A stretch of DNA of 12,862 nucleotides from Thermoanaerobaculia bacterium (lineage in GTDB: Bacteria > Acidobacteriota > Thermoanaerobaculia > Multivoradales > UBA5704). The stretch is from contig JASLEW010000920.1 in the NCBI GenBank assembly GCA_030150965.1, positions 1 through 12,862 of the forward strand, in the 5' to 3' direction. Each line of letters begins with the position of its first letter. Positions within the stretch are counted from its first letter, which is position 1. Position numbers and translations under genes: made by a program. The notes under the pieces were generated by a model. The model had not been told where the DNA came from, searched no databases, and was given only the letters and a program-made list of their open reading frames with translations. Shown one piece after another: positions 1-12,862 of this stretch.

Positions 1-689
1 CAGCGGCCAAGCCCGGCGCCGCCGGCAAGGCGCTGCGCGTCCTCTTCATCGGCAACAGCCTGACCTACGCCAACGACCTGCCGCTGATGGTGCAGGCGCT
101 GGCGCGCGCCGCCGGCCTCGAGCTCGACGTCGAGCAGGTCACCCACGGCGGCACCGCGCTCGACGACCACTGGAACGACGGCGACGCGCAGCGCGCGCTC
201 GCGCGCCGGCGCTGGGACGTGGTGGTGCTGCAGCAGGGCCCCTCGTCGCTGCCCGAGAGCCGGGCGCACATCCGCAAGTGGACGGCGCAGTTCGCCGATC
301 CGATCCGCCAGGCCGGTGCGCGGCCGGCGCTGTTCATGGTCTGGCCCGACAGGTCGCGGCTGTCGTTCTTCGACGACGTGCGCGAGTCCTACTCGCAGGC
401 GGCGGCCGACGTCAACGGCATCTTCCTGCCGGCGGGCGAGGCCTGGCGCGCCGCCTGGCGGCGCGATCCCGCCGCGCCGCTCTACGCCTACGACGACTTC
501 CACCCGGCGGTGGCCGGCTCCTACGCCGCCGCGCTCTCCATCTTCGGCATCCTCTGCCACCGCTCGCCGCAGGGGCTGCCGGCGCACCTGGAGCTGGCCA
601 ACGGCCAGACGGTGCGCGTCCCGGAGGATCTCGCCAAGCTCCTCCAGGACGCGGCGGCCGAGGCCAACCAGAAGTTCGGCCGGCCCTGA
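1..689 (+). CDS. SGNH/GDSL-type hydrolase, 3' part (start outside window)
   Basis: Reading frame open from base 3; 228 codons are visible before TGA at 687-689. The start lies upstream; the first visible residues (Ala/Gly/Pro/Lys) look like a linker, possibly after a signal peptide that cannot be seen. SGNH block I is present as IGNSLTYAND with the nucleophile Ser at visible residue 19 (codon 57-59). Block V is DDFHP with Asp164 and His167 completing the triad. THGGTALDDHW could supply the block II Gly. The usual block III GxND is replaced by LQQGPSSLP, as in a subgroup of SGNH-like proteins related to DUF4886. The family hydrolyses esters, often acyl or acetyl groups on carbohydrates or lipids; the substrate here is unknown. 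It converges on the exporter gene and is not part of the NRPS transcript, so a role in peptide metabolism is only a possibility. Confidence 0.8.
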   Translation, partial: AAKPGAAGKALRVLFIGNSLTYANDLPLMVQALARAAGLELDVEQVTHGGTALDDHWNDGDAQRALARRRWDVVVLQQGPSSLPESRAHIRKWTAQFADPIRQAGARPALFMVWPDRSRLSFFDDVRESYSQAAADVNGIFLPAGEAWRAAWRRDPAAPLYAYDDFHPAVAGSYAAALSIFGILCHRSPQGLPAHLELANGQTVRVPEDLAKLLQDAAAEANQKFGRP

Positions 690-692
690 CCG

Positions 693-710
693 GCGCGGCT
701 CCTGCCGCGC
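693..710 (+). terminator. Hairpin just after the hydrolase stop
   Basis: Three bases after the hydrolase stop, GCGCGGC and GCCGCGC form a perfect 7-bp stem around a 4-base loop TCCT. No U-tract follows (GAGCCGAGC), so it is not a textbook intrinsic terminator. The position fits transcription end or mRNA 3' protection. Stem seen in sequence; function inferred. Confidence 0.35.
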
Positions 711-735
711 GAGCCGAGCAACAATGTGACAGGAA

Positions 736-763
736 GGGAGCGCCCCACGCGGGGGCGTCTCCC
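736..763 (-). terminator. Long hairpin between convergent genes, likely terminator for the NRPS-exporter transcript
   Basis: GGGAG-CGCCCC, loop ACGCG, GGGGCG-(T)-CTCCC forms an 11-bp stem with one bulged base. It lies 10 bases beyond the exporter stop. Read on the minus strand, the stem is followed by TTCCTGTCACATTGTT, moderately T-rich, which suits termination of the minus-strand operon better than of the plus-strand gene. The sequence just to its right (751-771) resembles the G/C tract inside A3 at 4062-4080, so it may also be a member of a dispersed repeat family. Confidence 0.45.
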
Positions 764-773
764 TCTCCCCCAC

Positions 774-2183
774 CTACGCCTGCGCCGCCGCCTCGGCGGT
801 GACCGCCGCCGCGGCCGCCGGGGCCTCGGCGGTCGGCGCCGGCTCGGGCTTCGGCTCGGGGGCCGGCGCCGCCTTGCGCACCGCGTCGGGCAGCTCGGTC
901 TCCAGGTTGCGCACGTGCGGATCGAGGAAGCCGGCCAGCGCCACCAGCGCCGGCAGCAGGCCGAGCACCATCATCATCAGGGCGATGCCGCGGCCCGGGC
1001 CGACGCCGATCAGCCGGCCGGCGCTGCCGGCCAGCAGGCCGCCCGCGACCATCATCGGGTTGAACACCCGGTCGGCCAGCGGACCGGCCGAGAAGTCGCC
1101 GATCGGCACGGTGAACTGCGCGATCATGCGCCGCACCGCGAACACCCGCCCCTGCACATCGCCCGGCGTCTTGCTCTGCCAGATCGCCTGGCTGGAGGCG
1201 TTGATCAGCGGGATGGTGATGTACCAGAGGAGGACGCCCGCGCCCACCAGCCACAGGTTCGGCCGCGCGCCGACGATCAGGTAGCAGAGGCCCATCGCCG
1301 CCCAGCCGCCGAGCACGCCGTAGATCTTGCGCTTGGGGCCGCCGGTCGTGCTCATGATGAGGCCGCCGAGCAGCATGCCGACGCCGACCACGCCCATCAC
1401 CGTGCCCACCCTGGCCTCGCTGGAGAAACCGAGCACCATCGGCAGCAGGGCGACGCCGCCCATCGACGCCACCAGGTTGAACAGCGCGAAGTAGAGCAGC
1501 AGCCGCATCATGCCCGGCCGCTGGCGGATGAAGGTCCAGCCGAAGGCCGCCTCCTTCCAGATCGATCCCTTGGCGCTCGCCCCTTCGGCGCTGCGCTCGG
1601 GCCGCGGGATGGCGACCGGCAGCAGCACCGCGGCGGCGACCAGGAAGGTGGCGAAATCGATCACCAGGATGCGGCTGATGCCGATGACGAAGACCAGGAA
1701 GCCGGCGATCGCCGGCGCGGCGACGCTGACGATCGCCTGGCCGGTCTCGAGCACGCCGTTGATGCGGCCGAAGTCCTTGCGCTCGACGAGCATGGTGATC
1801 GCCGCGACGTAGGCCGGCCACTGGAAGGTGTTGAAGACCGAGTTGAAGATGACGCCGACGTAGATGTGCCACACCTGGAGCTGGCCGTGCGCCAGCAGCC
1901 ACGAGTAGACCGCCACCGTCACCGCCGGGCCGAGGTTGCACCAGAACATCACCCAGCGCCGGTCCCAGCGGTCCACCAGGGCGCCGGCGATCGGCGACAG
2001 CACCAGCCCCGGCAGGCCGGCGAGCACGATGGTGAGGGTGTACTGGGTCACCGACCGGGTGTGCTGGAGCACCCAGACGCTGAGCGCGAAGGCGGTCAGG
2101 CCGGAGCCCAGGAGCGACACGAACTGGCCGCTGTAGATGGTGTAGAACGTCTTGAAATCCGTACCGTTGCGCTTCTCAGGCAT
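774..2183 (-). CDS. MFS exporter, DHA3-like (EntS / macrolide-efflux type)
   Basis: A 469-residue inner-membrane protein of the major facilitator superfamily, probably a proton-driven exporter of the peptide made by the upstream NRPS. The N-terminus reads FYTIYSGQFVSLLGSGLTAF (TM1), then TM2 with LPGLVLSPIAGALVDRWDRR, a good match to MFS motif A between TM2 and TM3. About 10 to 12 hydrophobic segments follow. The second half has PGDVQGRVFAVRRMIAQ and AGPLADRVF, typical of DHA3 proteins beside NRPS clusters. The last ~35 residues are a Pro/Glu/Lys then Ala-rich cytoplasmic tail that families of ~400-440 residues usually lack. Start: ATG at 2183 has GAGG 9 bases upstream (2193-2196) and gives a normal N-terminus. 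ATG at 2225 also has GAGG at 7 bases and would add 14 residues. Gap to the NRPS stop is 51 bases, so an operon is likely. Substrate assignment is inferred from context. Confidence 0.88.
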   Translation of the reverse strand: MPEKRNGTDFKTFYTIYSGQFVSLLGSGLTAFALSVWVLQHTRSVTQYTLTIVLAGLPGLVLSPIAGALVDRWDRRWVMFWCNLGPAVTVAVYSWLLAHGQLQVWHIYVGVIFNSVFNTFQWPAYVAAITMLVERKDFGRINGVLETGQAIVSVAAPAIAGFLVFVIGISRILVIDFATFLVAAAVLLPVAIPRPERSAEGASAKGSIWKEAAFGWTFIRQRPGMMRLLLYFALFNLVASMGGVALLPMVLGFSSEARVGTVMGVVGVGMLLGGLIMSTTGGPKRKIYGVLGGWAAMGLCYLIVGARPNLWLVGAGVLLWYITIPLINASSQAIWQSKTPGDVQGRVFAVRRMIAQFTVPIGDFSAGPLADRVFNPMMVAGGLLAGSAGRLIGVGPGRGIALMMMVLGLLPALVALAGFLDPHVRNLETELPDAVRKAAPAPEPKPEPAPTAEAPAAAAAVTAEAAAQA

Positions 2184-2192
2184 GATGTTTGA

Positions 2193-2196
2193 CCTC
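2193..2196 (-). promoter_or_regulatory. Ribosome binding site of the exporter (2183 start)
   Basis: GAGG, nine bases before ATG 2183 on the minus strand. A rival GAGG (2233-2236) overlapping the NRPS TGA stop sits seven bases before ATG 2225. The sequence does not settle which is used; the shorter start is preferred because it gives the N-terminus usual for the family. Confidence 0.5.
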
Positions 2197-2234
2197 GGGG
2201 AGGCGCGCGCAGCGGCCTCCGCCATGTTGGCGCC

Positions 2235-7138
<4,904 letters not shown>

Positions 7139-7142
<4 letters not shown>

Positions 7143-10100
7143 CGCCGGCCTCCCGCTTCCCTCATCCCCGCCAGCTCCTCGGCCTCCTCGTCGAGGCCGC
7201 GCAGCAGCTCGGCCAGGAGGGCCTCGTCGGCCTGCGCCAGCTCCCGCTGCACGATCGCCTCGGCGACGCCGGCCACCGTCGGGCGGTCGAACAGCAGCCG
7301 CAGCGGCAGGTCCATGCCGAACGCCCGGCGCATCCGCGACAGCGCCTGGGTGGCCAGCAGCGAGTGCCCGCCCAGGGCGAAGAAGTCGTCGTGCGCGCCG
7401 ACGCGGTCGCGCCGCAGCACCTCGGCCCAGATCGCCGCCAGGCGCTCCTCCACCGCGCCGGACGGCGCCACGTACTCGCGGCCCAGGTCGGGGCGCCCGG
7501 CGCCTGGCGGCGGCAGGGCGCGCCGGTCCACCTTGCCGTGGGCGGTGAGCGGCAGGGCGGCCATCGGCACTAGCCAGGCCGGCACCATGTGGTCGGGCAG
7601 CTCGCGGCGCAGCGCCGTGCGGAGAGCGGCGGCGCTCGCCTCCTCCCCCGCCGCCGCCACGTACCAGGCGGTCAGCTGGGGATTGCCGGGCGGGTCGTCG
7701 TGCAGCCCCGCCACCGCCTGCGCCACCGCCGGATGGCGGGTGAGCGCGGCCTCGATCTCGCCCAGCTCGATGCGGAAGCCGCGCACCTTGACCTGGTGAT
7801 CGATCCGTCCCAGGTACTCGACGTCGCCGTCCGGCAGGCGGCGCGCGAGATCGCCCGAGCGGTAGAGGCGCGCGCCCGGCAGGCCGAAGGGATCGGGCAC
7901 GAAGCGCTGCGCCGTCAGCTCGGGCCTCCCCAGGTAGCCGGTGGCCACGCCCTCGCCGCCGACCACGATCTCGCCGGGCACGCCGATGGGCTGGAGCGTC
8001 AGGCTTTCGTCCACCAGGTGCAGGGTGAGGTCCGGCAGCGGCGCGCCGATGACGCTGCCGCGGCCGGTTTCGAGGTCGGCGCGGCGGATCGTGCGCCAGG
8101 TGGTGTGCACCGTGGTCTCGGTGATGCCGTACATGTTGACCAGCCGCGGCTGCCGATCGCCGTGGCGCTCGAACCAGGGCCCGAGGCTCGGCAGGTCGAG
8201 CGCCTCGCCGCCGAAGATCACCAGGCGCAGGGCGAGCGCCGTGGCGCCCGCGCCGGGGGGCGCCGCGCCGCCACCCGACACCGGGGAGCCGCCCTCCTCC
8301 GCCTGCTCGGCGGCGATGAGCTGGCGGAAGGCGGCCGGCGTCTGGTTGAGCACCGTCACCCGCTCGCTGCGCAGCAGGTCGAGGAACGCCTCCGGCTCCC
8401 GGCTCTCCCAGTAGGGCACGACGACCAGCCGGCCGCCGGTGGCGAGGGCGCCGAAGACCTCCCACACCGAGAAGTCGAAGGCGTAGGAATGGAACAGCGT
8501 CCAGACGTCGTCCGGACCGAAGCCGAACCAGCGGGCGGTCGAGCCCAGGAGCCGCGTGACGTTGCCGTGCGGCACCACCACGCCCTTGGGGCGGCCGGTC
8601 GAGCCGGAGGTGTAGATGACGTAGGCCGGCATCTCGGGGTCGCCGAGGGCGCCCGGCTCCAGGCGCGTCGGCTCGCAGGCGGCGATGGCCGCCGCCTCGC
8701 CGTCCTGACCTTCCTGATCGACGGCGATCACCCGCAGGCCGGCGCGGCGCGGCAGCACGCCGGTCAGCTGACACACGCTGAGCACCACCGCGGCGCCGCT
8801 GTCGGCGAGGAGGAAGGCCAGCCGCTCGCTCGGGTAGGCCGGATCGAGCGGCAGGTACGCGGCGCCGGCCTTGAGCACCGCCAGCATCGCCACCACCAGG
8901 GCCGCCGTGCGCTCGAAGCAGATCCCGACCAGGTCGCCCGGACGCACGCCCTGGGCGGCCAGGTAGCGCGCCAGGCGGTTGGCCGCCTCGTCCAGCTCGC
9001 GGTAGGTGAGGGTCTCGCCGGGGACGGTGAGCGCCGGCAGCCCCGGCGAGCGGTCCACCTGCTCTTCGATCAGCCGGTGGATGGCCCGGCGGCCCCTGTC
9101 CACGGGCTCGCCGGGGGCGCCGGCGCCGGCTGCGCCGCCCGGCAGTGGCGGGTCCGGCCGCGGGGAGAGAGGCGTCTGGAGGGAGGGGTTCCACTCGTGG
9201 AGCAGCTGGTGGCGCTCCGCGGCGTCGAGCAGCGGCAGCTCGGCCAGGCGCCGCTCCGGCGCCGCCGCCAGGGCGGCCAGCAGCCGGGCGTAGCCCTGGA
9301 GCAGCCGGGCGACGGTCGCGCCGTCGAAGAGGTCGGTGCTGTACTCGGCAAAGAGCGCCGCCTGCTCGCGGTCGGCCTGCACCGACACCGTCAGGTCGAA
9401 CTTGGCGGTGCCGCCGGCGGCGGCGAGCGGCGTCATGGCGAGCCCGGCGGCGGCGAGGTCGCGCCGCGGCAGGTTCTGGAAGGCCAGCGCCACCTGGAAG
9501 AGCGGCGAGTGGCCCAGGCTGCGCTCGGGCGCGAGCTCCTCCACCAGCTTCTCGAACGGCACGTCCTGGTGGGCGTCGGCGTCGAGGTAGGTGTCGCGGA
9601 CCTGCTCGATCAGCTCGCGGCCGGTGGCGCCGGCGGCGACGTCGCAGCGCAGCACCAGGGTGTTGACGAACAGGCCGATCAGCCCCTCGGTCTCGACGCG
9701 GCCGCGGCCGGCGACGGGGACGCCGAGGGCGAAGCTCTCCTGGCCGCCGCCGCGGCGCAGCAGCGCCGCGAGGGCGGCGACGGCGACCATGAACGGCGTC
9801 GCTCCCTCCCTGCGGCCGGCGTCCCTCAGAGCGGCCAGCAGCCCGTGGCCGACCGCCAGGCCGCGCAGCGCGCCGCGCCCGCTGCGCTGCCGCGGGCGGG
9901 GCCGGTCGAGCGGCAGGTCGAGGACCGGCGGCAGGCCGCGCAGAAGCTCCCGCCAGTGCGCCAGCTCCGCCTCCAGCACCGGCCCCTGGAGCCAGCCGCG
10001 CTGCCAGCGGGCGAAGTCGGCGTATTGGATGGGCAGCGGCGGGAGCACCGGCAGCGCCACCGTCGCCGGTACCGCCCCGGCCGGCAGCGTCGCCCCCGTT

Positions 10101-12862
10101 GCCCCCGTCGCCGGCGCCGCCCGGGAAACGGACCGCTCCGGTCCTCTCGGCGACCCCGGCCCCGAGGCGGCAGCGGCGCCGGCGCCTGATGGCATGGCGG
10201 GCTGCCGAGCCGCGCCGTAGAGCGCGGTCAGCTCGCGCAGCAGGATCGGCACCGACCAGCCGTCGGCGGCGATGTGATGGACGTTGGCGAGCAGCACGTG
10301 ATCGCCGCCGGCGAGGCGCAGCAGCGAGGCGCGGAGCACCGGCCCGCGCTCCAGGGAGAACGGCCGCCGCGCCTCGGCCTGGAGGAGGCGCTGCGTCTCG
10401 GCCTCCCCCGCCCCGGCGGCGAGCGCCGTCAGATCGACCACCGGCAGCGCCACCGGGCGGGCCGGGTGCACGATCTGGCGCGGCACGTCGTCGATCTCGG
10501 CAAAGGTGGTGCGCAGCACCTCGTGGCGGCGCACCACGCCGGTAAGTGCCGCCGCCAGCGCCGGCACGTCGAGGACGGCGGTGGTGGCACCATGCGGCAG
10601 AGCCGGCTCGCACGGTGGGGCGGCGGGCGCGACGGCGGGCACGGCGTCCGGGGCGGACGCCCTGGCCTCCGCGACGGCGGGCGCGGCAGCCGTGGCCGGT
10701 GCCGGCGCGGTCACCCGCAGGCGCAGGAAGACCGGCACGTTGTAGGCGGCGCTGCCCGGCTCCAGGCGGTCGAGGAACCACAGCCGCTGCTGGGCGAACG
10801 ACAGCGGCAGCCGGCCGCCGCGCGGCGTGGGGGTGAGCGGCGGCGGCGCCCAGGACGGCGCGCCGAGGGTCCCGTCGGTGGGGGCCTCTCCGGAGAGAGC
10901 GGCAGCGGCAGCAGCAGCCGCCGCGGCGCGCCGCAGCTCGGTCACGCAGGCCGCCAGGCCGCCCAGCGTCGGGTTGGCGAAGAGGGCGCGCAGCGGCAGC
11001 TCCACCCGCAGGCGCTCGCGCACCCGCGCCACCACCTGGGTGCCGAGGAGCGAATGGCCGCCGAGGTCGAAGAAGTTGTCGGCGGCGCCGACCCGCGGCA
11101 CGCCGAGGAGCTCGCACCAGATGGCGGCCAGCAGCTCGGCCACCGCGGAGCCGGGCGCCTGGGGTGCGCCGTCGCCCTCCGCGGCGCCCGCGGTCCCCTC
11201 CGCCAGGACCGCCGCGGGCGCCGGCAGCGCGCGCTGGTCCACCCGCCCGTTGCTGGTCAGCGGCAGCGCGGCGAGCGGCACCAGGGCCGCCGGCACCATG
11301 TGCTCGGGGAGCGTCTCGCGCAGGAAGCGGCGCAGCTCCGCCAGCGGCTCCGCGGCCCCGGGCACCCAGGTGAAGTAGCCCACCAGGCGCTTGCCGGCCG
11401 GGCCGTCGCCGCGCACCACCACCGCGCAGTCCTTCACCGCCGGGTGCCGGGCGAGCGCCGCCGCCACCTCGGCCGGCTCGACGCGGAAGCCGCGGATCTT
11501 CACCTGGTCGTCGCGGCGCCCCAGGTACTCCAGGTCGCCGGTGGGGAGCCAGCGTCCGACGTCCCCCTGGCGGTACATGCGCCGGCCGCCGCCGTAGCCC
11601 AGGGCGGCGGCGAAGGGGTCGGGGAGGAAGCTCGCCGCCGTCTGCGCCGGCCAGTTGGCGTAGCCGCGCGAGACGTTGGGGCCGCCGATGTAGATGTAGC
11701 CCGGCACTCCCAGCGGCACCGGCTCCAGGCCGGCGTCGAGCACGTAGGCGCAGCAGTTGCGGATGGTGGAGCCGACCGGCACGCGGTCGCCGGCGCGGAA
11801 GCGCGCCAGGTCGGCGGTGCCCGGCTCGTAGACCACCGCCGTGCAGGTGGCCTCGGTGGAGGCGTAGCTGTTGTGGATCCGCACCCGGTCGCCGGCCAGC
11901 TCCAGCCAATCCGCCACCCGCTCGGGCAGCGCCTGCTCGGTGCCGATGACCACCAGGCGCAGCGGCGCCGGCGGCGGCGTGCGGGTGCGCGCCAGCTCGC
12001 CCACCCACTCGTGCCAGTAGGCGGTGGGCAGATCCATCACGGTGATGCCGTGGCCGGCGATCAGCCCGGCCAACTCGCCGAACGACGGGAAGAGCCCGGG
12101 CGGCCGCGGCACCACCGCGCCGCCGGCCAGCCACACCGGGAAGATCTCCTCCGAGGTGATGTCGAAGCTGATCGAGGTGAACTGCAGCACGCGGTCGGCC
12201 GGCCCCAGGCGGTAGCGCTCGGCGCAGGCGTGGACGTGATTGGTCATCGACCGGTGCGGCACCGCGACGCCCTTGGGGCGCCCGGTGGAGCCCGAGGTGT
12301 AGACGACGTAGGCCAGGCTCTCGGGATCGATCGGCCAGTCGGGGTCGGCCGCATCCTCGGCCGACAGGTCGAGCCGGTCGAGCAGCACCAGCGCCGGTCC
12401 GGCCGGCGGCGGCGCTTCGGGCGCGCCGTCCGCGGCAGGCGTGCCGGCCCCGGCGCTCGCGCCGGCCGTGCCGGTATCGGCGGTCGTGCCGGCCGTGCCG
12501 TCCTCGCTGCTTGCGCCGGCCGTGCCGGCGCCGGCGGCGGACGTGGGCAGCCGCTCGGCCAGGCCGCTCACGGAGAGCAGCACCGGCATCGCGGTGTCCG
12601 CGGCCATCAGCGCCAGCCGCTCCCGCGGGTACTCGGGGTCGAGCGGCACCCAGGCGCCGCCCGACTTGAGCACGGCGAGCAGCACCATCGGCATGGTGAG
12701 CGACCGCTCCAGGCAGACGCCCACCGTGGTCTCGGGGCCGACCCCGAGGCGCCGCAGGTGGCGGGCCAGGCGGTTGGCGCCGGCGTTGAGCTCGCCGAAG
12801 GTGAGGCGCTCGCCGCCGCAGAGCACCGCCGGCGCGCCGGGGGTGGCGCGGGCGCGCGCCGC
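7139..12862 (-). CDS. NRPS subunit, 5'-truncated: A1-T1-C2-A2(Thr)-T2
   Basis: The frame is open to the window edge, and the first residues (ARATPGAPAVLCGGERLTF) are the usual A-domain beginning, so a C domain or start lies outside; 1907 residues are visible. A1: TSGSTGRPKG from 189, first pocket Asp234, signature DIEDVGSCT plus Arg540; unusual NSYASTEAT, YRQGDV and NGRVD motifs. T1: LGGHSLL, Ser604. C2: LSFAQQRLWFL near 684, VHHIAADGWS with catalytic His863, LCL-like, and two Ala/Pro-rich inserts. A2: TSGSTGRPKG near 1418, first pocket Asp1463, signature DFWNIGMVHK (exact classical Thr code), GITETTVH, HGKVD with Lys1777. T2: LGGHSLL, Ser1834. The tail is an acidic helix (ADEALLAELLRGLDEEAEEL), plausibly a docking segment for the next subunit. 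The stop TGA overlaps the next start as ATGA, so the two subunits are probably made together. Confidence 0.95.
7149..7154 (-). promoter_or_regulatory. Ribosome binding site of the terminal NRPS gene
   Basis: GGGAGG six bases before ATG 7142, inside the end of the upstream NRPS gene. With the ATGA stop/start overlap it fixes the start of the second subunit and supports coupled translation. Confidence 0.75.
10050..10212 (-). repeat. Ala/Gly/Pro low-complexity insert in C2 after the HHxxxDG motif
   Basis: Between ELTALYGA and PLPIQYADFARWQ, where C domains usually have about 10 residues, there are roughly 50 (SGAGAAAASGPGSP, TGATGATLPAG and similar). The frame is kept and both flanking core motifs are intact, so this is probably a flexible surface loop that expanded by slippage. 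Confidence 0.55.
10580..10713 (-). repeat. Ala/Pro/Val low-complexity insert in C2 near its N-terminus
   Basis: Between YNVPVFLRLRV and LAAALTGVVRRHEVLRTTF, where homologues have about 10 residues (…RGPLDVAALERAL…), there are about 45 additional residues rich in Ala, Pro and Val. It probably expands the loop before the first long helix of the C domain. Composition only; no exact repeat unit seen. Confidence 0.5.
10850..10935 (-). repeat. Poly-Ala run and small palindrome in the T1-C2 linker
   Basis: The T1-C2 linker encodes a run of about ten alanines followed by SGEAPTDGTLGAP. The latter resembles the SGEAPRSNVGAP unit of the A3 repeat, and the DNA contains the 12-bp perfect palindrome CTCTCCGGAGAG (10886-10897) next to GGCGCGCCGA, which also begins the A3 repeat copy 2. 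It may be a diverged member of the same element; the evidence is weak. Confidence 0.35.
12455..12541 (-). repeat. 27-bp tandem repeat, three copies, in A1
   Basis: The core GCCGGCCGTGCCG (plus strand) recurs at 12461, 12488 and 12515, exactly 27 bp apart. It encodes nine-residue units GTAGASSED, GTAGTTADT and GTAGASAGA (residues ~107-136), in the variable loop of A1 before LVLLDRLDL. Such loops tolerate expansion; variation in copy number between strains is expected. Confidence 0.7.

Noticed and set aside
412..1941. Alternative long frames on both strands over the exporter gene (also 726-2192 plus)
   Set aside because: Low-complexity His/Arg/Asp-rich or Arg/Gly-rich products. The frame ending at 774 gives clear membrane segments and MFS motif A.
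2184..2225. Exporter start at ATG 2225 rather than 2183
   Set aside because: Not excluded: it has GAGG seven bases upstream. The extra 14 residues are not typical of the family's N-terminus, so the shorter form was chosen.
7143..12134. The frame of the terminal NRPS gene stays open for about 5 kb upstream of ATG 7142
   Set aside because: Residues upstream of 7142 are Arg/Pro/Ala/Gly noise overlapping the real A1-T2 gene in another frame. ATG 7142 has a GGGAGG site and an ATGA junction, and begins a normal NRPS N-terminus. A giant single gene or frameshifted fusion is not needed.
12455..12541. CRISPR-like array
   Set aside because: The repeats are short, contiguous and in frame inside an A domain, with no unique spacers of constant length. 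It is a coding tandem repeat.

Overview
The window is very G+C-rich bacterial DNA and almost all of it is one biosynthetic locus: the 3' part of a non-ribosomal peptide synthetase (NRPS) operon on the minus strand, followed by its exporter and facing a convergent hydrolase gene. Base composition, Ala/Pro-rich linkers, and the type of hydrolase and exporter suggest a high-GC, secondary-metabolite-rich bacterium (Acidobacteriota, Myxococcota or Gemmatimonadota would fit). This is a guess from style; no phylogenetic marker is present.

Layout, in transcription order on the minus strand: (1) 12862->7139, NRPS gene whose 5' end lies outside the window, with visible domains A1-T1-C2-A2-T2; (2) 7142->2235, a second NRPS gene joined by an ATGA overlap, with domains C3-A3-T3-E-like; (3) 2183->774 (alternative start 2225), a DHA3-type major facilitator exporter 51 bases after the NRPS stop. 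On the plus strand, <1..689 is the 3' part of an SGNH/GDSL-type hydrolase. The 84-base gap between the convergent genes (690-773) holds two hairpins.

Hand-read binding-pocket signatures give: A1 DIEDVGSCTR (unassigned; two acidic pocket residues hint at a basic substrate, and the A10 lysine is Arg), A2 DFWNIGMVHK (the classical Thr code), A3 DILQLGVIWK (one change from the classical Gly code DILQLGLIWK). The visible line would therefore add X-Thr-Gly to whatever is made upstream. Both C domains look LCL-type and neither A1 nor A2 is followed by an epimerase, so L residues are expected before the Gly.

The most interesting point is the end of the line. The last domain has the fold motifs of an epimerization domain, but the catalytic His of HHxxxDxxSW is Tyr and the catalytic Glu of EGHGRE is Leu. 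It also follows a module predicted to load achiral glycine. No thioesterase or reductase follows, so the release mechanism is unknown. Several palindromic or tandem repeats sit in frame inside adenylation and condensation domains, suggesting that repeat insertion and expansion have bulked out these proteins.
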